Of a stretch of 64,000 bases of DNA, positions 23,963-32,071 are shown piece by piece. Source of the DNA: Fulvivirgaceae bacterium JP3-4 (lineage in GTDB: Bacteria > Bacteroidota > Bacteroidia > Cytophagales > Cyclobacteriaceae); the NCBI GenBank assembly GCA_029309925.1, contig JARKND010000001.1, positions 1,550,001 to 1,614,000 on the forward strand. Direction: 5' to 3'. A model generated the notes under the pieces. It saw nothing but the letters and a program-made list of their open reading frames with translations. It did no database searches and was not told the DNA's origin. The translations under genes and the position numbers were made by a program. The first letter of the stretch is position 1. Every line of letters begins with the position of its first letter.

Positions 23963-26900
23963 TTACGCTACGCTGTTGGCAACTTTCGAACCTTCGCGGT
24001 GCTCAACCGGCTGTCGCATAAATTCTTCGGCCCTTTTGTGGATCATGGGCATTTTTTCCATGTGCACGACCTCTACGGCCGGTACACCGAAGTCTTCCAC
24101 AACTTTGCCCCGCAGCAAATAAAATCCGCGGCCCCGGAAAGGAAAGCGTTTCGCGATGTCCGGGAAATGCACCGTATCGAAGACTTCCCCATTCTGATCG
24201 AGGAACGTACCGAAATGCATTGCCTCGCGATTTTTTGTCCGGGCATCTTTGGTCGTCACAATGTATCCCATGATCGACACAGTTTTTCCCAGTTTTTGCA
24301 TCAGTTCACTGGCGACAGTATCACCCCGATCCGCGCTTGCCAATAGCCTGAAAGGGTCGCACAACGGAAAGCCAAGCAGCTCGAGTTCGTCAAACCAGTC
24401 CTCGCTCTCATTCCGCGATAGCGCGGGCAAAGGGTATTCCTTCGGTTCGGTGTCGAAAAGACGGGTGCTTTGTTCTTTCGATTGCGTGTTGCTGAAGAAG
24501 AGCATTGCCTCCCAAAGCAGTCGTTGTTTGCTTTTGCCTGTGAATCGAAACGCTCCCATGCGGATGAGCAGTCGGAGTTGTTCCAGTGTGATAGAAATTC
24601 TCCGCAGAAAATCTTCCAGGCTTTTATAAATTCCGTTTCGGTCGCGCTCCGGACTGATCTCCTGCGCGATCTTTGTCTCAAGACTTTTCAAATGGATGAA
24701 TCCAATGAAAACCTGATCGCCATAAATGTTGGTGAGATAATCACTTTTGTTGACACAAGGTGGCTGAATGTCGGCACCGTTCATGCGTGCTTCGTGAAAA
24801 TAGAACTCAGTTTTGTAGAAGCCACCGAAGTTATTGATCACGCCAACCATAAACTCAAGCGGAAAGTGAGCTTTGAGGTAGAGACTCTGGTAACTTTCAA
24901 CAGCATAGCTTGCGGAGTGCCCTTTCGCGAAAGAATAGCCGGAAAAGCTTTCGATCTCAAACCACACGCGATCGATCACATGCTGTGGATATTCGCGCCT
25001 GGCGCACTCTTCAAAAAATCTTTCCCTGACGCGGTGAAACTCTTCGCGGGAGCGATACTTGCCAGACATGCCTCTGCGGAGCACATCGGCTTCTGTCAGG
25101 GTGAGACCTGCAAACTCATGTGCGACTTTGATCACATCCTCCTGGTACACCATCACGCCATAGGTTTCGCGCATGAGCTCTTCCATCCTGGGATGGATCA
25201 CTTCATAGCCTTTTCCATTTCGCACGGCATGGAACCTTTCAATGTAAGCACGCATCATTCCCGAGCTTGCGACACCTGGGCGGATGATGGAGCTTGCAGC
25301 AACGAGTGTGAGATAGTCTTCGCACCTTAATTTTCCCAGCAGGGCGCGCATGGCAGGCGACTCAACATAAAAACAACCGATGGCACGGCTATCGCGCAAA
25401 AGCGCCTTCACTTTCTCATCCTCCTTGAATTTTTTGAATTGATGCACATCCACAGAAATGCCCTTGTTACGCTTTACGAGCTTCGCTGTTTCTTTGATGT
25501 GGCCGAGACCGCGCTGGCTGAGGATGTCGAATTTGAAAATTCCGAAATCTTCTGCGTTGTGCATTTCAAAATGCGAGACCGGGTAACCCTTCGGTGGAAG
25601 TTCAGTGGCGGTGTAGGCATAGATCGGTTTGTCCGTGATCAATACGCCACCGGCATGAATTGAAAAGTTTGCGGGCAGTTCTTTCTCTACAATGTATGAA
25701 GCAAACCTGAACACGAGGCCTGCGATGTGGTCACGATCTTTACCTGCCTGCGGATTTTCAACCAGTTCGTCAATTTCTTCTTTGGGCAAACCGAAAACTT
25801 TGGCGAGCTCACGAAGAATGGATTTCCACTGGTAGGTGACGTGGGTGGCCAGCAGGCATACATGGTCGTAGCCATAACGTTGAAAAATGTATTCGTAGAT
25901 GGCATCGCGGTTGTCCCACGAAAAGTCGATATCGAAATCGGGTGGTGACGTGCGCTCTTCATTAAGAAACCGTTCGAAATAAAGGTTGAGCTCGATGGGA
26001 TCGACATTTGTTATTCCCAGGCAATAGGCCACAGCACTGTTGGCTCCACTGCCGCGTCCTACGTAGTCATAGCCTTTCGATTTTGCAAAGGAGATAAGGT
26101 CGTATGCGATCAGATAGTAAGCGGTGAACTCTTTTCGCTCAATGACGCGCAACTCTTTTTCAATGCGCGACCATACTTCTTTATTGTCTCCGTAGACACG
26201 TTTGAATCCCTTCCATGTTTCTGCCTTGAGGTACGCAAGATCAACGTCTCTTGATTCAGTGAAGACTTTTTTGTTTTTGTCTTCACCCTGGCGGATATCG
26301 ATGGTGCATTGTGCCAGCAGTGAACGCGTGTTGTCAATCAGCTCGGGAAAGTTTTCAAAGCTGCGTTCGAGTTCCGCTTCGCTAACCATGAATTCGTCTT
26401 CATGAGCTTCTTCCTGCTTATCGAGTTTGCTCAGCAAGGTGTTTTTTGCAATGGCGCGAAGGAGACGGTGCGTGTTGAAGTCGCGCTTATCTGTTTTTCC
26501 GCCTGGCAATGTTTTATTAGGAAGAAATGTTACAGGGTGCAACACGACATATTTGTGCATGAATTCATGGCGCTCCTGATTGACAGAAAAGTTGTGAAGC
26601 TGTGACTTGCGTACCCCGATAAACTCATTCGCACGAAGCTGGAATGGTTCCTGCTTCTGAAAAGGATACACGACAAATACATCGCCATTGAAATCGGGAG
26701 CGCGGTTCGGAAGTGGTTTGGCTTCACGGTTGTGGTGCGAGAGGAAGCGGTTCAATTTCTCGAAGCCAGCATTGTTTTGTGCGATCGCTATATAAAGGAG
26801 CTCGTCATCTTTCCGGAACTCTATTCCAACTGCAATTTCGAGCTCGTACCCAAGCGTGCCAAAATCTGTCATTCCGTTTTCTTTTGGAGCGTTTCGGGAA

Positions 26901-27100
26901 CAGAGGCGCAGCATCTCCATGTACGAAGCTGTGTTGTTGATCTCGGTAAGCACAAGTTTCCGGATGCCGCATCGCCTCGCCTCCTCAAAAAGCTCCCGTA
27001 CGGGCATGGTGCCGTACTTGAAACTGAAGCCCGTGTGGCAATTCAGCGATAGCCCGCCCGTTAATTTCTTGAGATTTTTATGTTTCAACGCCTCATCCAT
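23963..27100 (-). CDS. DNA polymerase III alpha subunit, short error-prone (DnaE2/ImuC-like) form
   Basis: A C-family polymerase of about 1045 residues, shorter than replicative DnaE. The catalytic aspartates are present in SPPDFDIDFSWDNRDAIYEY, with SIHAGGVLITDK and GYSFAKGHSASYA further on. The C-terminal OB domain is seen (VSIMGYIVTTKDARTKNREAM). The N-terminal PHP domain is degenerate: the metal-binding HxH is replaced by NCH and the D-H motif reads E-I. The ATG at 27100 lies 11 bases after the recQ stop. An earlier ATG at 27142 would overlap recQ. The form, and a Y-family polymerase with a LexA-like repressor 4-5 kb away, suggest a damage-tolerance role. Confidence 0.85.
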   Translation of the reverse strand: MDEALKHKNLKKLTGGLSLNCHTGFSFKYGTMPVRELFEEARRCGIRKLVLTEINNTASYMEMLRLCSRNAPKENGMTDFGTLGYELEIAVGIEFRKDDELLYIAIAQNNAGFEKLNRFLSHHNREAKPLPNRAPDFNGDVFVVYPFQKQEPFQLRANEFIGVRKSQLHNFSVNQERHEFMHKYVVLHPVTFLPNKTLPGGKTDKRDFNTHRLLRAIAKNTLLSKLDKQEEAHEDEFMVSEAELERSFENFPELIDNTRSLLAQCTIDIRQGEDKNKKVFTESRDVDLAYLKAETWKGFKRVYGDNKEVWSRIEKELRVIERKEFTAYYLIAYDLISFAKSKGYDYVGRGSGANSAVAYCLGITNVDPIELNLYFERFLNEERTSPPDFDIDFSWDNRDAIYEYIFQRYGYDHVCLLATHVTYQWKSILRELAKVFGLPKEEIDELVENPQAGKDRDHIAGLVFRFASYIVEKELPANFSIHAGGVLITDKPIYAYTATELPPKGYPVSHFEMHNAEDFGIFKFDILSQRGLGHIKETAKLVKRNKGISVDVHQFKKFKEDEKVKALLRDSRAIGCFYVESPAMRALLGKLRCEDYLTLVAASSIIRPGVASSGMMRAYIERFHAVRNGKGYEVIHPRMEELMRETYGVMVYQEDVIKVAHEFAGLTLTEADVLRRGMSGKYRSREEFHRVRERFFEECARREYPQHVIDRVWFEIESFSGYSFAKGHSASYAVESYQSLYLKAHFPLEFMVGVINNFGGFYKTEFYFHEARMNGADIQPPCVNKSDYLTNIYGDQVFIGFIHLKSLETKIAQEISPERDRNGIYKSLEDFLRRISITLEQLRLLIRMGAFRFTGKSKQRLLWEAMLFFSNTQSKEQSTRLFDTEPKEYPLPALSRNESEDWFDELELLGFPLCDPFRLLASADRGDTVASELMQKLGKTVSIMGYIVTTKDARTKNREAMHFGTFLDQNGEVFDTVHFPDIAKRFPFRGRGFYLLRGKVVEDFGVPAVEVVHMEKMPMIHKRAEEFMRQPVEHREGSKVANSVA

Positions 27101-27110
27101 CTTTTTTGGT

Positions 27111-29330
27111 TTAAACCGCAACGTATTCCTCAACTCTTTCATTCACGCTGGTCTCGCCTGGGCCTTCGCCATAGGAGAGATGAGGCTCTTCAAGTTTCGC
27201 ACCCTGCCGGTGAGCAATGACATATCGTATTTCCGAGAACGAATAGTTATCGCCAAGCTCAAGTTTAAGAGGTGTGAGCGCCCTGTCACCGACACGATCG
27301 ATCGCTTTTTCAATTTCTTTGATCTTGTCGTGCGCGAGGACACTGTCAAGCGGAATCTTTCCAAGCCTGATGTAGAAAGCAATATGGCCTTCAATGGTAG
27401 AAGGGGCCAGCTTGCGCGCCTCAGCAATTTGGGCAACAGTGTTACCCTGTTTGAACAGCCGGAGCGTTAGCCGCTTTGTTGCTGTGTCTGATTCCAGGTT
27501 GGCTCGTTTGAAAATCTTTGGAGCCTTCAACTGCATTTTCGATTCAACGTTGTTCAGTTGGCAGTATGCAATGACCACGTCAAGAAATGTCTGCCCATAC
27601 TTTCGGATTTTCGTTTCCCCGAATCCTGAAATCTGCGCAAGGTCAATGGGGGTCAACGGAAGGTACGTAGCGAGCTCTTCCAGGCTTGCATCCGAAAGCA
27701 CAACGAAGGCGGGGACCCCTTCTTCGCTGGCGAGTTTTCTTCGTACGGTTTTCAAGTCCTGCAGCAACATTGAAGACACTCCCGGTTTGTTCTCGAAAAA
27801 TAATGTTTCATGCTCGAGCCGTTTCCGCGTCAGCGAAATATTCAATTTTTTCTCGATCGTGCGGAAGCCAAGCTCAGTCAACTTCAGCACCGGATAACTT
27901 CCTTTCGTTTTTACAAGGTATCCATGCGACACCAGGCCCGCCAACATGTTCTGCCATTCAGTTTTTGATAATGCATTGCCCGAAGCATAAGTGTGGAGGA
28001 GCTTGTGATCCGGCTGAATTTTGTTGCTTGTCGATCCCCATAAGAAATCGACTACATAACCAGCACCAAATTTTTCGCCCAAGGTTTGTATCGCCTGTAG
28101 TGCTTTTGTCCCTGCTTCAGTGGCATCGTATTCTTCAACATTTTGCAGACATACATCACAGTTGCCGCAGTAGTCTGTCGTGTTCTCGTCAAAATAGTTG
28201 AGAAGAAATTTTCTCCTGCAGTAATTCACTTCCGCAAGCCTTGCCATTTCATCGAGCTTCCGCAGCTGAATGGCAGTTTGTTCCGGATTGTTTTCGATCA
28301 TCACAAATTTTTTCAGCTTCGCGATATCACCGGAGGAGTAGAACATGAGTGCAATGCACGGGAGGCCATCGCGGCCTGCGCGGCCTGTCTCCTGGTAATA
28401 GCCTTCGATATTTTTTGGGACGTCCATGTGCACAACAAAACGCACATTCGATTTGTCGATACCCATGCCGAATGCAATGGTCGCCACAATGATCTTTACA
28501 TCGTCTTTCAAAAATTTGTCCTGATGCAACGTCCGCGCTGGCAGGTCTAAACCGGCATGATAGGGAAGTGCATTATATCCGGCCACTTGCAGATCCTCCG
28601 CAAGCGTTTCGGTCGAACGCCTCGACAAGCAATAGATAATACCTGATTCATCTTTGTGCTCCGACAAAAAATTAAGAAGCCTGTCGAAGGCGTTTACTTT
28701 ATCCTGCACCAGATAGCGAATATTGGTTCTGTTAAAGCTTGAGGTGAAAATATTTGGGGAGGTGAGTTCCAGTTTGTCCAGTATATCTTTTTGCGTCAGC
28801 CTGTCGGCTGTGGCGGTAAGGGCGATCACCGGCACTGAAGGAAAAACGTTCTTCATTCGCGCAAGCATCAGGTAGTCGGGACGGAAGTCATGGCCCCATT
28901 GTGAAATGCAGTGGGCTTCGTCAATTGCAATGAGACTGATCCTGACATTTCTAAGGTGATCAAGGAGGTTGTCATTCTTGACGAGACGCTCGGGCGCAAT
29001 GTACAGAAGCTTCACTTTGTTTTCCTTCACCAGTGTAAGGACTTTCTCCTGCTGTTGAAAGCTGAGTGTTGAATTCAGGTACGCAGCCCTGATGCCGTTG
29101 ACGCGTAAAGCATCCACCTGATCTTTCATCAAGGCAATCAGCGGTGACACGACAAGCGCAACTCCCCCGAGCATCAGCGCTGGGATCTGGTAACAAAGGG
29201 ATTTGCCACCGCCAGTCGGCATCAGTACAAAAGTATCACGGCCAGAAAGCACGGAATGAATTGCTTCTTCCTGTCTGAGACGGAAGGATTCGTAGCCAAA
29301 AGTTTTCTTTAAAATCTCCAAAGGTGTCAT
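27111..29330 (-). CDS. recQ: ATP-dependent DNA helicase RecQ
   Basis: A 3'-5' helicase of 739 residues acting in recombination and fork repair. Walker A MPTGGGKSLCYQIPAL is near residue 38 and the DEAH box in LIAIDEAHCISQWGHDFRPDY near residue 133. Motif VI QETGRAGRDGLPC is present, and the zinc-binding cysteines follow (NYCRRKFLLNYF ... CGNCDVC). A winged-helix RQC region and an HRDC domain (residues ~510-590) follow. The end (residues ~630-690) adds a helix-turn-helix (RLFKQGNTVAQIAEARKLA), common in Bacteroidota RecQ. It precedes dnaE by about 10 bases, so the two are likely cotranscribed. Confidence 0.95.
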   Translation of the reverse strand: MTPLEILKKTFGYESFRLRQEEAIHSVLSGRDTFVLMPTGGGKSLCYQIPALMLGGVALVVSPLIALMKDQVDALRVNGIRAAYLNSTLSFQQQEKVLTLVKENKVKLLYIAPERLVKNDNLLDHLRNVRISLIAIDEAHCISQWGHDFRPDYLMLARMKNVFPSVPVIALTATADRLTQKDILDKLELTSPNIFTSSFNRTNIRYLVQDKVNAFDRLLNFLSEHKDESGIIYCLSRRSTETLAEDLQVAGYNALPYHAGLDLPARTLHQDKFLKDDVKIIVATIAFGMGIDKSNVRFVVHMDVPKNIEGYYQETGRAGRDGLPCIALMFYSSGDIAKLKKFVMIENNPEQTAIQLRKLDEMARLAEVNYCRRKFLLNYFDENTTDYCGNCDVCLQNVEEYDATEAGTKALQAIQTLGEKFGAGYVVDFLWGSTSNKIQPDHKLLHTYASGNALSKTEWQNMLAGLVSHGYLVKTKGSYPVLKLTELGFRTIEKKLNISLTRKRLEHETLFFENKPGVSSMLLQDLKTVRRKLASEEGVPAFVVLSDASLEELATYLPLTPIDLAQISGFGETKIRKYGQTFLDVVIAYCQLNNVESKMQLKAPKIFKRANLESDTATKRLTLRLFKQGNTVAQIAEARKLAPSTIEGHIAFYIRLGKIPLDSVLAHDKIKEIEKAIDRVGDRALTPLKLELGDNYSFSEIRYVIAHRQGAKLEEPHLSYGEGPGETSVNERVEEYVAV

Positions 29331-29375
29331 ATGTTTTTTGTTTGATTAACGGTAAACCTTTGGTGGATATCGATC

Positions 29376-29912
29376 TTAAATTTCTCCTTCGAACAGGATG
29401 TCTTTATAAAAATTCCATTTGTTTTCAGTTTTGGCAAGTACGGTGATGCGATCACATAGAAAATGCTGATTGCTGTAGTTCAGTCCTTTGAGGTACGGCC
29501 AGCAACGCAGGAAGTCATCCATCGCCAGGTTGCGTGCGATCGGAATATGTGGCGTAAAAGAAGAATCTTCCTTCACCAGCTTCTCAAAAATTTCCTGGAT
29601 CGGATATTTGTTAACAATGTCGAGATAGATCGAGCGTTTCGAACCATTGTAGAACACACCGAAATCTTTCAGAAAAACATTGAACGGCTGAAAATCGATG
29701 GCACGCGATTCGACAAACCTGATCATGTCGTCCATGTGTTCGTCATTGTATTTGAACAATGAAATGTGTGCTTTCACGTGGCGGTCGTCCAACTGATGAC
29801 CAATAAGGTAATGGACATCGTCTTTCAAAACGGAAACATCGCTGGCAATGTGTCGCGGTGGCGCGATCATAAAAAATAATTCCGATACGGATTCGTGCAA
29901 TTTTATTTTCAT
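29376..29912 (-). CDS. 2H phosphoesterase / 2'-5' RNA ligase family protein
   Basis: A 178-residue protein with two H-x-S/T-type motifs, KAHISLFKY near residue 50 and FTPHIPIARN near residue 123. This pattern defines the 2H phosphoesterase superfamily (RNA ligase/cyclic phosphodiesterase). The second motif reads HIPI rather than HxT/S. The ATG at 29912 is chosen because sequence upstream is the palindromic repeat described below. It lies 45 bases upstream of recQ on the same strand. Activity and RNA substrate are unknown. Confidence 0.75.
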   Translation of the reverse strand: MKIKLHESVSELFFMIAPPRHIASDVSVLKDDVHYLIGHQLDDRHVKAHISLFKYNDEHMDDMIRFVESRAIDFQPFNVFLKDFGVFYNGSKRSIYLDIVNKYPIQEIFEKLVKEDSSFTPHIPIARNLAMDDFLRCWPYLKGLNYSNQHFLCDRITVLAKTENKWNFYKDILFEGEI

Positions 29913-29914
29913 AG

Positions 29915-30010
29915 ACCCCTCCAAACCTCCCCCGCGGGGGAGGGTTTTATTGTTAAATCTTTTTTTATACACACAATTTTAAATTGTGTCCACGACAGTT
30001 TGTGTCACAC
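29915..30010. repeat. Direct repeat copy 1 with CCTCCCCCGCGGGGGAGG hairpin
   Basis: Starts ACCCCTCCAAACCTCCCCC, forms a strong GC hairpin and continues TTTTATTGTTAAATC, a T-run and a tail ending CACGACAGTTTGTG. A diverged copy in the same orientation is at 30118-30210. It abuts the start of the 2H phosphoesterase gene. Confidence 0.85.
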
Positions 30011-30045
30011 CGGTAGAGACGCTTAATTATGCGTCTCTACCGGTG
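30008..30045. repeat. 15-bp perfect palindromic hairpin
   Basis: CACCGGTAGAGACGC (30008-30022) pairs exactly with GCGTCTCTACCGGTG (30031-30045) around the loop TTAATTAT. No T-run follows on either strand. Hairpins with the GTAGAGACGC/GCGTCTCTAC arms are known to me as widely dispersed intergenic palindromes in cyanobacteria and Bacteroidota (recollection, to be checked). Confidence 0.9.
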
Positions 30046-30117
30046 CGCATTTTCATTTTTTGATATCTGTCCATTTTTTCAATCCACTTCGATGGGTTAT
30101 TCACGATATAATTTCGA

Positions 30118-30210
30118 ACCCCTCCAAACCTCCCCCAGGGGGGAGGCTTTTATTGTTGAACGGTTTTTTTATACAAACCATTTTACATCGTGTTCACGAC
30201 AGTTCACACA
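30118..30210. repeat. Direct repeat copy 2, overlapping the 3' end of the DUF559 gene
   Basis: Repeats the layout of 29915-30010: ACCCCTCCAAACCTCCCCC, a GC hairpin, TTTTATTGTTGAACGG, a T-run, ATACAAACCATTTTACA and the CACGACAGTT tail. The DUF559 stop codon at 30204 falls in the tail. Confidence 0.85.
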
Positions 30211-30605
30211 TTGTGAATCTGCCTTGCAGGCACGTTGGCAATCTGTTGTTTAATTTTCATCAAAACGGCTTCCATATCATGTATGATGTCGTCATTTGTA
30301 AAACGAATGACGGTTATTCCGCCTAAGGTCATCTCTTCTGTTCGCTGTCGATCGTATTCCTGTCGGGTTTCATGAACCCTGCCATCAACCTCAATCACCA
30401 ATTTGAGTTCATGGCAATAAAAATCTGCGATGTAATCTCCGATCGGATGCTGCCTGCGAAATCGCGCACCGTCTAATTGTTTTTTACTAATACGTACCCA
30501 AAGCATGCGTTCTGCCTCTGTCATTTCCTTTCGCAACCTGCGTGCATTATCAAAAGTGATCGGTTGCGTCCCATAAAACATCGTCCGCTTATCCATGCAT
30601 TTCAA
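30204..30605 (-). CDS. DUF559 domain (Vsr-like PD-(D/E)XK) protein
   Basis: A 133-residue protein of the DUF559 family, related in fold to very-short-patch repair endonucleases. Recognisable parts are LRKEMTEAERMLWVRISKKQL, FRRQHPIGDYIADFYCHELKL and VIEVDGRVHE, giving the Asp and E-x-D/acidic residues of the nuclease core. The start may be at 30605 or nine bases later. It stands alone between palindromic repeats: copy 2 of the direct repeat overlaps its 3' end and a CCCCTTTAGGGG hairpin lies upstream. That context is typical of repeat-associated DUF559 genes (inference). Confidence 0.8.
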   Translation of the reverse strand: MKCMDKRTMFYGTQPITFDNARRLRKEMTEAERMLWVRISKKQLDGARFRRQHPIGDYIADFYCHELKLVIEVDGRVHETRQEYDRQRTEEMTLGGITVIRFTNDDIIHDMEAVLMKIKQQIANVPARQIHNV

Positions 30606-30643
30606 ATTAGTTAATTCGCATTTTGACCATTGGTGCTTCCTTT

Positions 30644-30678
30644 AGACTCCATAAGTCCCCTTTAGGGGATTTAGGGGT
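30644..30678. repeat. CCCCTTTAGGGGATTTAGGGG palindromic repeat
   Basis: AAGTCCCCTTTAGGGGATT followed by TAGGGGTAG lies between the DUF559 start and the polymerase stop. CCCCTTTAGGGG is a hairpin. It forms the outer border of the DUF559 gene opposite the repeat at 30118-30210. Confidence 0.75.
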
Positions 30679-30684
30679 AGTGAT

Positions 30685-31890
30685 TTAAGGGTTCTTCATC
30701 CTCTTCGGACCCTTGAACATGTTCAACTCCATGCGCACTCGCTTATTCACTTCTATCGTGTTTGAGCGGATTATTTTTTCTGCTCCATATTTATGCTTGA
30801 TGTGATCGATGGCCTGATAGAGATTGATGTTTTCTTCCGTGTCATCGAAAAGGCTGATCTGATGATTGCCGTGAACCAGACCACTCAGGCGAACACCCAC
30901 CAGGCGGATCAACATTCTCCTGTTATATAGTTTGTCAAACAAAGCTGTCACTACATTTAGAATGACATGGTCGGAGGAGGAGTAGGGGATATGGACCTGC
31001 TTTGTCTCCGTGTCGAAGTTTGCGTAACGGATCTTCACCGTCACGCAGGAGGTCAGCTTCTTCTGTTCGCGCAAGGTGAACGCGACCTTCTCAACCATCG
31101 CGATGAGTATATTCTTCATCCGCTTCACGTCAATAGTGTCGCTTTCAAAAGTGCATTCTGTCGAGATTGACTTTTGTTCGCTATAGGGGACGACAGGGGA
31201 AGAATCGATACCCTGCGCCTTATTCCACAACGAGAGGCCGTTCTTGCCAAAAGCGCTCACCAAAAATTGCAAAGGCATTTCGCGCAACGTCTGCACTGTG
31301 CGCACGCCCATGTCGTATAGGAATGAGGCAGTTTGTTTTCCGACCATCGGTATTTTTTCAATCGACAATGGCCCGAGGAAATCTTTTTCAGTGCCGGCCG
31401 GAATGTGTTTTTCTGCATTCGGCTTGAATTCTCCCGTTGCAACTTTTGATACGAGCTTGTTCACGGACATGCCCAGGGAAATCGGCAGGTGACTTTCTTT
31501 TTGAATTTTCTTCCGCAACTCGACAGCCCACTTGAATGCGCCAAAGTAGCGGTCCATGCCACTGGCATCGATGTAGAATTCATCGATGGAAGATTTTTCA
31601 AAAGACGGAGACTGCTCCTCTATAATCTCTGTTACATCGTGCGAAGCCTGGCTGTAGGCTTCCATGTCGCCAGAAATAACTTTGGCTTCGGGACAAAGTT
31701 GCAATGCGAGGTACATCGGCATCGCAGAATGAACACCAAATCTGCGTGTTTCGTAACTGCAGGCTGCCACAACACCTCTGCGACTGCTGCCACCGATAAT
31801 GAGTGGCTTGCCTTTAAGCTTCGGGTTTTTGCGGCATTCCACAGCCACAAAAAATGCATCGAGATCCAGGTGTATAATGTTCCGCTCCAT
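30685..31890 (-). CDS. Y-family DNA polymerase (DinB/Pol IV type)
   Basis: A 401-residue translesion polymerase. The catalytic motifs are intact: NIIHLDLDAFFVAVECRKNP at the start and SFEKSSIDEFYIDASGMD near residue 100 (the SxDE pair). The DNA-binding HhH region includes IEKIPMVGKQTASFLYDMG, and the little-finger domain follows. A C-terminal tail (NMFKGPKRMKNP) may hold a clamp contact but no canonical motif is clear. It is divergent from the XRE-S24 repressor, and both operators lie in the 180-base space between start codons. Its predicted -7 element overlaps one operator. Confidence 0.92.
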   Translation of the reverse strand: MERNIIHLDLDAFFVAVECRKNPKLKGKPLIIGGSSRRGVVAACSYETRRFGVHSAMPMYLALQLCPEAKVISGDMEAYSQASHDVTEIIEEQSPSFEKSSIDEFYIDASGMDRYFGAFKWAVELRKKIQKESHLPISLGMSVNKLVSKVATGEFKPNAEKHIPAGTEKDFLGPLSIEKIPMVGKQTASFLYDMGVRTVQTLREMPLQFLVSAFGKNGLSLWNKAQGIDSSPVVPYSEQKSISTECTFESDTIDVKRMKNILIAMVEKVAFTLREQKKLTSCVTVKIRYANFDTETKQVHIPYSSSDHVILNVVTALFDKLYNRRMLIRLVGVRLSGLVHGNHQISLFDDTEENINLYQAIDHIKHKYGAEKIIRSNTIEVNKRVRMELNMFKGPKRMKNP

Positions 31891-31900
31891 GATGCTAAGT

Positions 31901-31917
31901 AACTAAAATTATTAGTT
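31901..31917. promoter_or_regulatory. Operator 1 of the XRE-S24 repressor (candidate)
   Basis: AACTAAAATTATTAGTT: an inverted repeat of 8-base half-sites with one mismatch and a central T. It overlaps the predicted -7 element of the polymerase promoter. Its centre is 33 bp from operator 2. Confidence 0.75.
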
Positions 31918-31935
31918 GAGTGTTGCAGATATCAA
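31904..31935 (-). promoter_or_regulatory. Candidate promoter of the Y-family polymerase gene
   Basis: On the minus strand TTG (31933-31935), a 21-base spacer and TAATTTTA (31904-31911, one mismatch to TAnnTTTG). The -33 part touches operator 2 and the -7 part is inside operator 1, so repressor binding would block it. Confidence 0.45.
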
Positions 31936-31950
31936 CTAAAATTTTTAGTT
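31934..31950. promoter_or_regulatory. Operator 2 of the XRE-S24 repressor (candidate), perfect palindrome
   Basis: AACTAAAATTTTTAGTT: perfect 8-bp half-sites AACTAAAA around a central T. The left half-site is identical to that of operator 1. The 33-bp centre spacing puts both sites on about the same DNA face. Confidence 0.8.
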
Positions 31951-32071
31951 TTACAAAGTTGTTTGCCATAGCAACGTTTTATAGTTGGAAAATTACTTTC
32001 GTGAGGGTTTCCGCAGGTACTTTGCGGAGACTTCACAAGTAATTGTATTTGTGAAACCAAAAAACCAGTTC

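Noticed and set aside
29915-30210. Possible CRISPR array (direct repeats)
   Set aside because: Only two diverged copies about 200 bases apart with internal GC hairpins and no cas genes.
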